A stretch of 64,000 nt of DNA, taken from positions 2,294,001 through 2,358,000 of the forward strand of contig NZ_JAGINT010000002.1 of the NCBI RefSeq assembly GCF_017876295.1, in the 5' to 3' direction. The first letter of the stretch is position 1, and each line of letters begins with the position of its first letter. The notes under the pieces were generated by a model. It worked only from the letters and a program-made list of their open reading frames with translations, had not been told where the DNA came from and ran no database searches. Below, one piece after another: positions 17,343-25,896 of the stretch. This DNA comes from Kribbella aluminosa. Lineage in GTDB: Bacteria; Actinomycetota; Actinomycetes; Propionibacteriales; Kribbellaceae. A program made the translations under genes and the position numbers.

Positions 17343-18753
17343 CTGGGGTCATCAGCAACGAGATGACCGTGATCGTCAGCGCTACCGCCGCCAGTGCGCC
17401 GCCCTGGCCCCAGCTGGTGCCGGCCATCGACAGGTACGCCGTACCGACCGTGGCGGCTCCCAGGGCCAGGCAGGTCTGCTGTGTGGTGAGCAGGATGCCG
17501 CTACCCATGCCTGCTTGAGCTGGTGGGACCTGACCGAGCACCACACCCATCAGCGGGACCATGACCAAGCCGGAGCCGAAGCCCGCGATCAGCATCGGTA
17601 CGGCGAGCTTCAACGGGTTCACGTCCGGCCACAGAGTGAGCGCGACGACCGCGAGTACGGCGTACCCGACGCCCTGGATGATCCAGCCGCGCACGATGAG
17701 GCCGGCGCCGTACCGCACCTGCAGGCGTGGGCCGTAGATCGAGGTGATCAGGAAACCGACAGCCATCGGTAGCAGGCTCAGACCGCCTTCCAGTGGGGAC
17801 ATGTGCGCTTCGCCCTGCGTAGCGAGTGCGAACACGAACATGAAGCCGCCGAACGTGGTGAAGAACGCAACTGCCAGCAGCAGACCGGTGCGCATCGCCC
17901 GCAACCGCAGCACTGTCGGGGGGATCAGGGGAGACCGACCGGACCGTTCGGACCGGTGCTGGTGTGCGCCGAGCGTCAGTACGGCCGGTATCGTCGCTGC
18001 GAGGCAGAGCCAGGTCCAGAGCGGCCAGCCGAGCGGCCTGCCCTCGGTGAGTGGCAGCAGCAGGAGCACCAGAGTCACCGCGAGCAGTGCGGCTCCAACG
18101 AGGTCGACGCGCTGTGCCTTGTCGGCCTTGGTCTCCGGGACCAGCCGGATCGCAGCAGCCACGCCCACGGCGCCGACCGGCACGTTGACGAGGAACACTG
18201 CCCGCCAGCCGAGGTCGAACACGTTGGCCTCGACCAGTACGCCGCCGAGAATCTGACCGAACGCCGCCGCCGCGCCACCGGCCACGCCGTACAGTGCCAT
18301 GGCCCGGGCGCGGTGCTCGCCCGTGAGCACGCTGGTGATCGTTGCCAGCACCTGTGGGGTGACGGCAGCGCCGGCAGCGCCCTGGACGACCCGGGCGACC
18401 AGCAGCACGCCGATGCTCGGGGCGATGGCGCAGATCAGCGACATCACGGTGAAGCCGATCAGGCCGATCAGGAACAGGCGTTTGCGGCCGAACGTGTCGC
18501 CGAGGCGACCGCCGACCACGAGCAGGGTGGCGACGGCGATGCCGTAGCTGCCGACCACCAGCTGGAGCTCGCCGGAGGTCGCCCGCAGGTCGGAGCCGAT
18601 CGCGGGCAGGGCGACGTTGATGACGAAGAAGGAGAGCATCGGCAGGAAGGCGCCGAAGATCAGAGTCGTGAGCGCCACCGGCTTCAGCGGCACCGCAGCG
18701 GCCAGCGGCCGGGCGGGGACACCGGTGGTGGCGGCTTGGAGCTGGTCTGTCAT
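17305..18753 (-). CDS. MFS drug-exporter-like transporter, DHA2 family
   Basis: The start MTDQLQAATT at 18753 is preferred over further upstream frames that enter the regulator promoter. The 482-aa protein has about 14 membrane segments, the motif GGRLGDTFGRKRLF near residue 90 (motif A) and an antiporter-type segment (GAAGAAVTPQVLATI) in helix 5, as in EmrB/QacA proton-driven exporters. A divergent XRE-type regulator lies 101 bp away and probably controls it. The exported compound is unknown. Confidence 0.92.
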   Translation of the reverse strand: MTDQLQAATTGVPARPLAAAVPLKPVALTTLIFGAFLPMLSFFVINVALPAIGSDLRATSGELQLVVGSYGIAVATLLVVGGRLGDTFGRKRLFLIGLIGFTVMSLICAIAPSIGVLLVARVVQGAAGAAVTPQVLATITSVLTGEHRARAMALYGVAGGAAAAFGQILGGVLVEANVFDLGWRAVFLVNVPVGAVGVAAAIRLVPETKADKAQRVDLVGAALLAVTLVLLLLPLTEGRPLGWPLWTWLCLAATIPAVLTLGAHQHRSERSGRSPLIPPTVLRLRAMRTGLLLAVAFFTTFGGFMFVFALATQGEAHMSPLEGGLSLLPMAVGFLITSIYGPRLQVRYGAGLIVRGWIIQGVGYAVLAVVALTLWPDVNPLKLAVPMLIAGFGSGLVMVPLMGVVLGQVPPAQAGMGSGILLTTQQTCLALGAATVGTAYLSMAGTSWGQGGALAAVALTITVISLLMTPVTHQLRSSGKGA

Positions 18754-18854
18754 ACGTCCAGCCTGAGCCAACCCAGAGCCTGGTGGTGAGAGCCTGGTTA
18801 TCCTATTACTCGCAGCACCTGGCACCCGGCTCGGCGGATGTCCATGATGGAAGC

Positions 18855-19700
18855 ATGACAGCCATCACCGACACAACGGCAACGGCCCAGCGCCGCGAGC
18901 TCGGGGTGTTCCTGCGCAGCCGCCGGGAGCGTATCCGGCCGGACGAGGTCGGCTTCGCGCCGGGCGGCCGCCGCCGTACGCCGGGACTGCGGCGCGAGGA
19001 GGTCGCGCTGGTCGCCGGCGTCGGTGTCACCTGGTACACCTGGCTGGAGCAGGGCCGGGACATCAACGTGTCCGCACAGGTGCTGGACGCGATCGCGACG
19101 GCGCTGCGGTTCGACCGGCAGGAGCGTAACCACCTGTACCGCTTGGCCGGCCTGCAGTTCGGGCCTACGCAGGGCGCGTGCTCGGCCTTGCCCCCGTCGG
19201 TACGGAAGACCCTCGATGCGGTCTCGCCGTACCCGGCGGTGGTACTGAACGAGCGGTACGACATCCTCGCGTTCAACGAGGCCTACTGCCGGGTGGTCAT
19301 CGACCTCGACCAGGTGCCGGTCGAGGAGCGGAACATGCTCTGGCTGAACTTCGTGTCGGACGCGTGGAAGTGCAGCTTCGTCGACGCCGAGACGACCAAG
19401 CACCACATGGTCGCGTCGTTCCGCTCCGCGTCCGCAGAGCACGTCGGCGAGGCCCTCTGGCAGGACCTGATCGAAGGACTGCTGAGCAGTTCGCCGTACT
19501 TCGCGGAGCTGTGGGAGCGGTACGACGTGGCGGCGCCGAGCACCCGGATGAAGACGCTGGAGGTCGAGGGCTTCGGGCTGCTCCGGATCGATCCGGTGAA
19601 CCTGTGGCTGTCGCAGCTCGGGCCACTGCGGGCGACCGTCTACACGGCGTTCGACGACGAGACCGAGGACAAGCTGCGGCGGATCGTCTGTGTCAGCTGA
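18855..19700 (+). CDS. XRE-family regulator with MmyB-like domain
   Basis: The ATG at 18855 (MTAITDTTAT) gives 281 aa. The first 90 residues form an XRE helix-turn-helix with the hallmark RRTPGLRREEVALVAGVGVTWYTWLEQGRD of the MmyB group (quoted in parts: RTPGLRREE, WYTWLEQGR). The rest is a PAS-like MmyB ligand-binding domain, which binds fatty acid-like molecules in related proteins. It is divergent from a DHA2 exporter gene; regulator and exporter form a likely efflux-response pair. Confidence 0.9.
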   Translation: MTAITDTTATAQRRELGVFLRSRRERIRPDEVGFAPGGRRRTPGLRREEVALVAGVGVTWYTWLEQGRDINVSAQVLDAIATALRFDRQERNHLYRLAGLQFGPTQGACSALPPSVRKTLDAVSPYPAVVLNERYDILAFNEAYCRVVIDLDQVPVEERNMLWLNFVSDAWKCSFVDAETTKHHMVASFRSASAEHVGEALWQDLIEGLLSSSPYFAELWERYDVAAPSTRMKTLEVEGFGLLRIDPVNLWLSQLGPLRATVYTAFDDETEDKLRRIVCVS

Positions 19701-19716
19701 CCGGGGCCGAGGAGGT

Positions 19717-20625
19717 TCACGCCGTGTCGCGGTCGGGCCAGGCGGCTTTCAGGGTGCCGAGGGCGACCGTGATCGCGGGGCGGCGGGACGTGGTCGTCCG
19801 CCAGACGGCGTACAGCCGGCGGGTCGGTGCGGGTTGCAGCGGTACGACGATTACGCCGTCCGGGACCGGGCCGCGGCCGAGGCGGGGGAGCAGGCCGATG
19901 CCGATCCCGCGGGCGAGCATCGCGAGCTGGGTCTGGTACTCCGCGACCGAGTACGCGACCTCCGGCTCGACGCCCGCGCGACGCATCGTCCGGATCAGCC
20001 ACTCGTGGCAGATCGAGCCGGCCGGCTGGCAGATCCAGCGCTCGCCGACCAGGTCCTCCGCGCGGACGAACGCCTTGCCGGCAAGGCGATGCGTCGCGGG
20101 CACCAGGACGTCGGCCGGGTCGGCGCCGAGCTTCACGCGGGACAGCCCCTCGGGCAGGCCGAGCGGGGTGTTGTGCCAGTCGTGGACGATCGCGATGTCG
20201 AGCTCGCCTCGATGCACCGCGGCCACCGCCTCGAACGGGTCCGTCTCGGTCAGCCGTACGTCGAGCGTGGGGTGGTCGTCGATCAACCGCGCCAGCGCCG
20301 GCGGGAGCAACCCGCGCGCCGCGGTCGGGAACGCGGCGATACCGAGCGTGCCGATCGCCTGCCCGCGCTGCTCTTCCAGTGTCAGCTCGGCGTCCTCGAC
20401 CAGCTCCAGGATGCGCGCCCCGGTCGCCGCCAACTGCCGCGCTGCGTCTGTCAGGACGATCCCGCGTCCTTGCCGCTCGACCAGCGTCGTGCGCGTCTCG
20501 CGCTCCAGCTTCGCGAGCTGCTGCGACACGGCGGACGGCGTGTACCCGAGCACCTCGGCCGCGCGATTGACCGATCCGTACTGCGCCACGGCGTGGAGCG
20601 CGCGCAACCGGCCGAGATCGATCAT
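19717..20625 (-). CDS. LysR-family regulator
   Basis: The 302-aa protein has an N-terminal winged helix (residues 1-60; LRALHAVAQYGSVNRAAEVLGYTPSAVSQQ region) and a LysR substrate-binding domain (about 90-295). It is divergent from an EamA-family transporter 73 bp away. A perfect dyad ATGTAG-N5-CTACAT overlaps its own start codon, the expected arrangement for an autoregulated LysR protein that also switches the neighbour. Confidence 0.92.
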   Translation of the reverse strand: MIDLGRLRALHAVAQYGSVNRAAEVLGYTPSAVSQQLAKLERETRTTLVERQGRGIVLTDAARQLAATGARILELVEDAELTLEEQRGQAIGTLGIAAFPTAARGLLPPALARLIDDHPTLDVRLTETDPFEAVAAVHRGELDIAIVHDWHNTPLGLPEGLSRVKLGADPADVLVPATHRLAGKAFVRAEDLVGERWICQPAGSICHEWLIRTMRRAGVEPEVAYSVAEYQTQLAMLARGIGIGLLPRLGRGPVPDGVIVVPLQPAPTRRLYAVWRTTTSRRPAITVALGTLKAAWPDRDTA

Positions 20626-20640
20626 GTAGCACTCCTACAT
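20624..20640. promoter_or_regulatory. LysR-type operator dyad
   Basis: ATGTAG (20624-20629) and CTACAT (20635-20640) form an inverted repeat with a 5-bp spacer, containing the T-N11-A pattern bound by LysR proteins. It overlaps the LysR start codon and faces the divergent EamA gene. Confidence 0.6.
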
Positions 20641-20698
20641 CGATAGCGGTAGCAATCAGTGCTGGTGCTTAAGTATATCCCCGCCGACACTGGACCGT

Positions 20699-21595
20699 AT
20701 GAAGCCTCGTGACCTGCTCCTCGCACTCGCCGTCGTGGTTGTCTGGGGCATCAACTTCGTCGTCATCGACGTCGGCCTGGAGGGCATTCCGCCGCTGCTG
20801 CTGTCCGCGCTGCGGTTCTTCTTCGCGGCCGTCCCGGCGATCTTCGTGCTCGGCAAACCGCGCGTCCCGTGGCGGTACGTCGTCGGCGTCGGGCTCGCGC
20901 TCGGGGTCGCGAAGTTCGGGCTGCTGTTCATCGCGATGGACCACGGCGTACCGGCCGGCCTGTCGTCGCTGGTCCTGCAGAGCCAGGTGATCTTCACGGT
21001 GCTGTTCGCGATCGCCGTACTGCGGGAACGCCCGCGGCCGGCGCAGCTCGCCGGTATCGTGATCGCCTGCGTCGGGATCGCGCTGATCGTGCTCGACCAG
21101 CAACTGTCCGCGCCGCTCGGTGCGCTCACACTGGTGATCGTCGCCGGCGGATTCTGGGGCGTGTCGAACACCATCACCCGGTACGCGAAGCCGCCGGACA
21201 CGCTGCGCTTCATGGTGTGGGTCAGCGCGGTGGCCGTCGTACCGCTGCTGCTGCTCTCGCTCCTCACCGAAGGACCTCGCGCCGACATCGACGCACTCCA
21301 GGGGATCCGGCTGAGCGGGATCGGCGCGATCGCGTACCTCTCGTTCGCGGCGACGCTGTTCGGGTTCGGCGTCTGGGGTTACCTGCTGCGCCAGTACGAC
21401 GCGAGCACGGTCGCGCCGTTCTCGCTGCTGGTGCCGGTCGTCGGGATGTCCGCGGCCTGGGTACTGCGCGGCGAGGCGGTCGGGCCGCAGCAGGCGATCG
21501 CGTCCGTGCTGGTGATCGGCGGGATGGCGTGCACGATCGTCCGCCGCCGGACCCCGCGGAAGGCGGAGTCCGGCGAACTCGTGTCAACTGCCTGA
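20699..21595 (+). CDS. EamA-family (DMT) transporter
   Basis: The 298-aa protein has ten hydrophobic segments in two repeats of five, the mark of EamA/RhaT drug-metabolite transporters (MKPRDLLLALAVVVVWGINFVV at the start). Members such as YdcZ/RhtA-like proteins export amino acids or other small metabolites. It is divergent from and probably controlled by the LysR gene. The substrate is unknown. The end overlaps the convergent flavin-reductase gene by 12 bp. Confidence 0.9.
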   Translation: MKPRDLLLALAVVVVWGINFVVIDVGLEGIPPLLLSALRFFFAAVPAIFVLGKPRVPWRYVVGVGLALGVAKFGLLFIAMDHGVPAGLSSLVLQSQVIFTVLFAIAVLRERPRPAQLAGIVIACVGIALIVLDQQLSAPLGALTLVIVAGGFWGVSNTITRYAKPPDTLRFMVWVSAVAVVPLLLLSLLTEGPRADIDALQGIRLSGIGAIAYLSFAATLFGFGVWGYLLRQYDASTVAPFSLLVPVVGMSAAWVLRGEAVGPQQAIASVLVIGGMACTIVRRRTPRKAESGELVSTA

Positions 21596-22195
21596 CAGGA
21601 CCATGGGCGGCATTTCCCAGCCGCGGGCGAGCGACGACGGATACGCCGGCGCCCCGCCCGCGAAGTACTCGGTGAACTTCATGATCAGCGGGTCCCAGCG
21701 CAACGGGTCGATGTAGCGGTCGTTGCTCATCAGCAGCTCCTCGCGAACCCGGACCTGCTCGACCTGCATCTCCAGCGCGCACAGGTGCGAGTCCGGGCCA
21801 CCGATCTCGTGGATCGCCGTGATCCGTCCTTCGAGGTTGATCGGGCTCTCGGCGACACCGTCCAGGCCGATCCCGGTCGCCTCGCGGGTCAGCCCGCCGG
21901 CCGCGAACTTGTCCGGCTCGTACCGGTACCCGCGGCCGCGCTTCGCCTCGGACATCTCCTCCGACCCGGTCAGCAGCGCGATCCGGTCGAGCGCCGCGAC
22001 CATGTCCGGATCGACCAGGTTCAGCACGATCTCCGGCCGGGCGGCGAGGTTCTTGACGGTCTGGGCGCTGGTCCCCATGCCGAGCATCGCGGTGTACCCG
22101 AGCCACCACGCGGACGACATCGGGGCGAGGTTCGTGCTGCCGTCGGGGTTCCGGGAGCTGATCAGGACGACCGGCGTACCGAAGTACAGGACCAA
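21584..22195 (-). CDS. Flavin reductase-like FMN-binding protein
   Basis: The core has the FMN-binding split-barrel fold: YFGTPVVLISSRNPDG near the start and NLAPMSSAWWLG forming part of the flavin site. The start is unclear. In this frame the first sensible start is TTG at 22195 (about 203 aa). An ATG at 22239 gives MKRTVQP, which resembles the usual N-terminus of this family, but it is in another frame. The 44-nt segment between may therefore hold a small indel. A divergent serpin gene starts at 22273. Members use reduced flavin or act as FMN-dependent reductases; the partner here is unknown. Confidence 0.75.
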   Translation of the reverse strand: MVLYFGTPVVLISSRNPDGSTNLAPMSSAWWLGYTAMLGMGTSAQTVKNLAARPEIVLNLVDPDMVAALDRIALLTGSEEMSEAKRGRGYRYEPDKFAAGGLTREATGIGLDGVAESPINLEGRITAIHEIGGPDSHLCALEMQVEQVRVREELLMSNDRYIDPLRWDPLIMKFTEYFAGGAPAYPSSLARGWEMPPMVLSGS

Positions 22196-22272
22196 GCGAC
22201 ACCGCGCACGGGACGCTTGGGCTGGACAGTTCGCTTCATGCGGGTTGAACGTGGATGCGCGATGATGTGTGA

Positions 22273-23322
22273 GTGGACGCCGAACAGGTCGGGCGCCTGA
22301 CCGCACGATGGATCGCCGCGCTGCCCGGCGAGGAGAGCACCGTCGTGTCCGGGCTCGGCGTACAGCCGCTGCTCGCGATCCTGGCCGAGCTCGCCGACGA
22401 GCCCGCCCACACGGAGTTGGCCGAGGCGGCCGGGGAACGGTACGGCGGTCTGCTGCAGGCGCCCGAGTTGCGGATGGCGCTGGGGCTGTGGACGCGCCCG
22501 TGGCTCGAGCTGCAACCGGGTGTTGATCGGTTCCTGCCGCCGGAGGTCCGCGGCCTGTTGACCGATCAGGACGCGCTGGACGCGTGGGTGGTCGAGCACA
22601 CGGACGGGCTGCTGCAGCGGATGCCGATCGACCTGACGCTCGACGTACTCGTGGTCCTGGCGTCGGCGCTGGTGCTGAAGACCGAGTGGGAGCTGCCGTT
22701 CAACGAGCACCGGTGGGGTGTTCGCCGGTGGCTGGACCGGACCGACCGCGACCTCGACAGCTTGCAGGTGTACGAAGGCGCCGCGGGTCCGTTGACCGTG
22801 GTGACGGTCCGGGGCACCGGTGAGATCGACGTACGGCTCGTGGTCGGTGACGGCGGGCGAGCGGCCGTGCTGTCGGCGGCGCTGGCGCTTGACGGGGACG
22901 GGATGAGCGGGACGGACGTGCTGGCGGCGGAGCGGTCCGCGCCCGGTGTGGAGCTGGTCGAGTCCGTGCGTCCGAGCGTCGTACTCTCCCTGCCGTACTT
23001 CGAGATTCAGGCGGAGCACGATCTGCTCCAGCACAAGGACGTCTTCGGGCTCACGGCCGCATCGGACAACAGGCGAGGGCACTTTCCCGGCCTGAGCCCG
23101 ACGCCACTCGCGATCGACCAGGCGCGGCAGGCCGTGATGGCTCGGTTCACGGCGACCGGCTTCGAGGCGGCCGCGGTCACCGCGGTGGGGATGGCGTTGT
23201 CGCGCGGTCCACTTCCCGAGGCGAAGGCGCTGCGGGTGCAGCTCGACCGGCCGTTCGGGTTCGTCGCCGTCCATCGCCCGACCGGGGTGCCGGTGGTCGC
23301 GGGCTGGGTGAACTACTCGTAG
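22273..23322 (+). CDS. Serpin-family protein (tandem copy 1)
   Basis: The 349-aa product (GTG start) has the serpin layout: helix B-like PLLAILAEL (32-40), a strand-3A segment SALVLKTEWELPF (131-143, compare NAIYFKGTW), LSLPYFEIQAEHDL (238-251), and the hinge GFEAAAVTAVG at 296-306, near the consensus EGTEAAAATA. The reactive-centre loop after the hinge is about MALSRGPLPEAK (307-318). The C-terminus RPFGFVAVHRPTGVPVVAGWV matches the last serpin strands. A small-residue hinge suggests an inhibitory serpin that traps a serine or cysteine protease. No signal peptide is present, so a cytoplasmic target is likely. A second copy follows. Confidence 0.82.
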   Translation: MDAEQVGRLTARWIAALPGEESTVVSGLGVQPLLAILAELADEPAHTELAEAAGERYGGLLQAPELRMALGLWTRPWLELQPGVDRFLPPEVRGLLTDQDALDAWVVEHTDGLLQRMPIDLTLDVLVVLASALVLKTEWELPFNEHRWGVRRWLDRTDRDLDSLQVYEGAAGPLTVVTVRGTGEIDVRLVVGDGGRAAVLSAALALDGDGMSGTDVLAAERSAPGVELVESVRPSVVLSLPYFEIQAEHDLLQHKDVFGLTAASDNRRGHFPGLSPTPLAIDQARQAVMARFTATGFEAAAVTAVGMALSRGPLPEAKALRVQLDRPFGFVAVHRPTGVPVVAGWVNYS

Positions 23323-23342
23323 GGATCGGCAGGTGCGGATCG

Positions 23343-23419
23343 CCAGGCCATCACAATCGCGGCTTCGGCCGACCGCCGGGCGTACCGACCGCAGTGACCG
23401 GCCGATTGTGATGGCCTGG
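23343..23419. repeat. Perfect 17-bp inverted repeat between the serpin genes
   Basis: The arms 23343-23359 and 23403-23419 (CCAGGCCATCACAATCG and its complement) are perfect and separated by 43 bp. The repeat fills the gap between the two serpin genes, 21 bp after the first stop and 28 bp before the second start. It could be an intergenic hairpin that lowers read-through, or paired operator half-sites. Confidence 0.7.
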
Positions 23420-23446
23420 GCATCCGGACGTGGCAGGGTGGAGAGC

Positions 23447-24631
23447 ATGGATGCCGATGTGGTGCGTGCAGTCAACGAACTGACCAGCCGCTGGGCGCGG
23501 GCGCTGCCCGCGGAGAACACCGTGGTGGCCGGGCTCGGGGTCTGGCCGTTGCTAGCACTGCTCGCGAGCGGTGCGGACGAGCCGGGGCGCACGGAGCTCG
23601 CCGCGGCGGCCGGGGTGGACCCGTCCGGCGGCGCGACCGCTGCGATCCGGCTGATCGAGGCGATCGAGGGGTCCGCTGATCTGCACGCGGCGCTGGGCGT
23701 GTGGGTGGACGAGCAGCTCAAGCTCGCGGAGACCTTCGACAGCGTGGTGCCCGCGCCGCTGGTCGGCATGCTGACCGGCAACCCCGCCGTCGACCGGCAG
23801 AAGCTGGACGCCTGGGCGGCCGACCACACCGACGACCTGATCCGTGAGATGCCGGTCGATCTGAACGGCGGCATCGAGCTCCTGCTGGCGTCGGCGATCC
23901 TGCTGCGGACGAAGTGGGTCCGCCCGTTCGAGGAGCACACCCGCCGGGTGCCGGACGGTCCGTGGGCCGGCTCGTGGCGCTGGCTCGAGCGCTCGACGGC
24001 GGACCTCGACAGCATCCGCCGGTACGAGCATCCGTCCGCGGCCTGGCTCACCGTCGTCACGGTTGCCGGCGACGCCGATGTCGACGTACTGCTCGGGATC
24101 GGGCAGCCGCAGACGGACCAGGCCGACGTACTCGCAGGTCTGCTGGATGCCGCGGCGGGCCTGGACGACGGCTTGGACGGAGCCGCGTTGATCCAGCAGG
24201 GTGAGGTGGGTGCGGAGGTCGCGCCGGGAGTGCGGATCGGGGAGACGACCGCGCCGCGGCCGCAGCTGCAGGTGTCGTTGCCGGCGTTCAGCATCGACGT
24301 CGAGCACGACCTGATGGAGTCGCGGGAGTTGTTCGGGCTGACGACGGTGTCGTCGGATCCGGGAGCGCACGGGCACTTCAGCGCGCTCAGTCCGACGCCG
24401 CTGCGGATCGACCAGGCCAAGCAGCGGGTGCTCGCCCGGTTCTTCGCGTCCGGGTTCGAGGCGGCGGCGGTGACCGCGATGGCGATGACGCGGGCCGCGA
24501 TGGTGACCAGCAAGCAGCGGCGCCTGGAGGTCGCGTTCGACCGGCCGTTCGCGTTCGTCGCCGTACTGCGGGACTCGCGGCTGCCGATCGTCGCCGGCCG
24601 GGTCGAGGTACCTACCGAACCTGGAGCGTGA
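23447..24631 (+). CDS. Serpin-family protein (tandem copy 2)
   Basis: The ATG at 23447 follows GTGGAGAG and gives 394 aa (MDADVVRAV); earlier in-frame starts run through the inverted repeat. It parallels copy 1 throughout: VWPLLALLA (32-40), ASAILLRTKWVRPF (148-161), VSLPAFSIDVEHDL (276-289), hinge GFEAAAVTAMA (336-346), C-terminal RPFAFVAVLRDSRLPIVAGRV. The reactive loop (MTRAAMVTSKQRR, about 347-359) differs strongly from copy 1, implying a different protease target, perhaps trypsin-like because of the basic residues. The middle region is about 45 residues longer than in copy 1. It overlaps the convergent TetR gene by 20 bp. Confidence 0.82.
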   Translation: MDADVVRAVNELTSRWARALPAENTVVAGLGVWPLLALLASGADEPGRTELAAAAGVDPSGGATAAIRLIEAIEGSADLHAALGVWVDEQLKLAETFDSVVPAPLVGMLTGNPAVDRQKLDAWAADHTDDLIREMPVDLNGGIELLLASAILLRTKWVRPFEEHTRRVPDGPWAGSWRWLERSTADLDSIRRYEHPSAAWLTVVTVAGDADVDVLLGIGQPQTDQADVLAGLLDAAAGLDDGLDGAALIQQGEVGAEVAPGVRIGETTAPRPQLQVSLPAFSIDVEHDLMESRELFGLTTVSSDPGAHGHFSALSPTPLRIDQAKQRVLARFFASGFEAAAVTAMAMTRAAMVTSKQRRLEVAFDRPFAFVAVLRDSRLPIVAGRVEVPTEPGA

Positions 24632-25154
24632 ACAGCCGGTTGAGCAGCGCGGACGCCTCGTCGACGGCCGCGCGGTCACCGGTCAGCAACAGGTCGAACA
24701 GCAGGCCGCGGGACGCCGCCAGACCGAGCCGCGCGTACGCCGGTGCCTGGTCGGTGGGGATGCCGACGCGGACACACAGGTCGGTGAGTGGCGGTAGCCA
24801 GACGTCGATCAGGTCGGCCTTGAGCGACTCGGTGTGCGGGAGATCCTGCATCGCGTGCGCGCTGAGCTCGAAGAACAGCGGCCCGTAGACGAGCGTCGCC
24901 TCGGTCACCCGGCGCCAGAACTGCTCGGCCTGCTCCTCGATCGGCAGGTCCGACAGGTCGGCGAGCAGGTCACGCTGCTGCTGCTCGACGATCCGGACCA
25001 CTTCGGCCAGCAGACCCTCGCGGGAGCCGAAGTGGTAGATCAGCATCCGGTGACTGGTACCGATCGAGGACGCGATGGTGCGCAGGCTCGCGTCCCCGAT
25101 CCCGTTCTGCGCGAAGTGCTCGACCGCGTCATCCAGCAGCGTCGAGCGACTCAC
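24612..25154 (-). CDS. TetR-family regulator
   Basis: The 180-aa protein has a TetR helix-turn-helix (residues 5-50; LRTIASSIGTSHRMLIYHFGSREGLL) and a short C-terminal ligand domain. Its start lies 26 bp inside the end of the SRPBCC gene upstream, so the two are one transcription unit. A perfect palindrome over the SRPBCC start codon is the probable operator, giving self-regulation. Confidence 0.9.
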   Translation of the reverse strand: MSRSTLLDDAVEHFAQNGIGDASLRTIASSIGTSHRMLIYHFGSREGLLAEVVRIVEQQQRDLLADLSDLPIEEQAEQFWRRVTEATLVYGPLFFELSAHAMQDLPHTESLKADLIDVWLPPLTDLCVRVGIPTDQAPAYARLGLAASRGLLFDLLLTGDRAAVDEASALLNRLFTLQVR

Positions 25155-25560
25155 TGACTTCCTTCAGCTTCTGGGTCTCGGTGGTGACGTAGCTCTTGGT
25201 GAGTCCGGCGTACAGCTTCCCGAACAGCCAGCCGAGCGGACCTTCCTGGACGATCGTCGCGGTCGCGACCGTACCTTCCGGCGTGCTGATCACGCGGTGG
25301 CCGCCGGTGGTCCTGATCCCGGGGGCCTTGGAGACCCACTCGAAGTACTGCCCCTCCTCGAACGCGGTCACCTCCCAGACCGCGACCGGGAGCTTGGGCT
25401 GGCGGATCCGGGTGCGGGCGCCGACGTGCAGCCGGCCCGCGTCCAGCCGCTCGACGGACTCGACGGTCGGGGTCCAGTCGGGCCACCGCTCGACGTCGCT
25501 GAAGACCTCCCAGACCCGCTCGGGGGCGGCCTGGATAGTAGTGGAGTGATCGAAGCGCAT
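25129..25560 (-). CDS. SRPBCC-family protein
   Basis: The start MRFDHSTTIQAAPERVW at 25560 gives 143 aa; longer frames upstream have no support. It has the START/Bet v1-like fold of the polyketide-cyclase/dehydrase and AHSA1-like group, with the early PERVWEVFSDVERWPDW segment and a C-terminal long helix (GKLYAGLTKSYVTTETQKLK). Such proteins bind hydrophobic small molecules in a deep pocket. It is cotranscribed with a TetR regulator, which may sense the same ligand. Confidence 0.88.
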   Translation of the reverse strand: MRFDHSTTIQAAPERVWEVFSDVERWPDWTPTVESVERLDAGRLHVGARTRIRQPKLPVAVWEVTAFEEGQYFEWVSKAPGIRTTGGHRVISTPEGTVATATIVQEGPLGWLFGKLYAGLTKSYVTTETQKLKEVSESLDAAG

Positions 25561-25577
25561 GTACCAAATGGTACATG
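25558..25577. promoter_or_regulatory. Perfect 20-bp dyad at the SRPBCC-TetR start
   Basis: CATGTACCA (25558-25566) and TGGTACATG (25569-25577) form a perfect inverted repeat with a 2-bp centre, covering the SRPBCC start codon. TetR operators of this size are common. The site would block both transcription start and translation of its own operon (inference). With its start codon inside the operator, the transcript is probably leaderless or nearly so. Confidence 0.7.
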
Positions 25578-25701
25578 GACCTGTGTCACTCACCAACGCC
25601 CGCCAGCTCCGCCCACCGGCGGTGGACGGAGCGTGAGCAGTCGGTAAAACCGGACCCTTGGTGAGTGGCGGGGGTCCGGGGTGCGGGTAGGGTCTTGGGC
25701 C

Positions 25702-25896
25702 ATGGCTGACCAGAACGTCCCGCAGAACGTCGAGAACGAGCAGGACCCGGGCGCGAGCACCCAGATGTTCCGCGCCTTCGTCAACGAGGGCCAGGCCGAA
25801 CCCAAGAGCGAACCGAAGATCAACGGCCGGGTGCTGGCCATCGTCGGTGCCGCGGTGATCCTGATCGCCGTCGTCGCCGCGATCGCCGTTCTGTAG
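25702..25896 (+). CDS. Small single-pass membrane protein, 64 aa
   Basis: The product begins MADQNVPQNVENEQD, has a polar acidic N-terminus of about 42 residues and one C-terminal hydrophobic helix (VLAIVGAAVILIAVVAAIAVL), so it is a tail-anchored protein with a cytoplasmic N-terminus. The start ATG at 25702 is the first sensible one. I do not recognise the family. It stands alone between the SRPBCC and pyrimidine genes. Confidence 0.7.
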   Translation: MADQNVPQNVENEQDPGASTQMFRAFVNEGQAEPKSEPKINGRVLAIVGAAVILIAVVAAIAVL

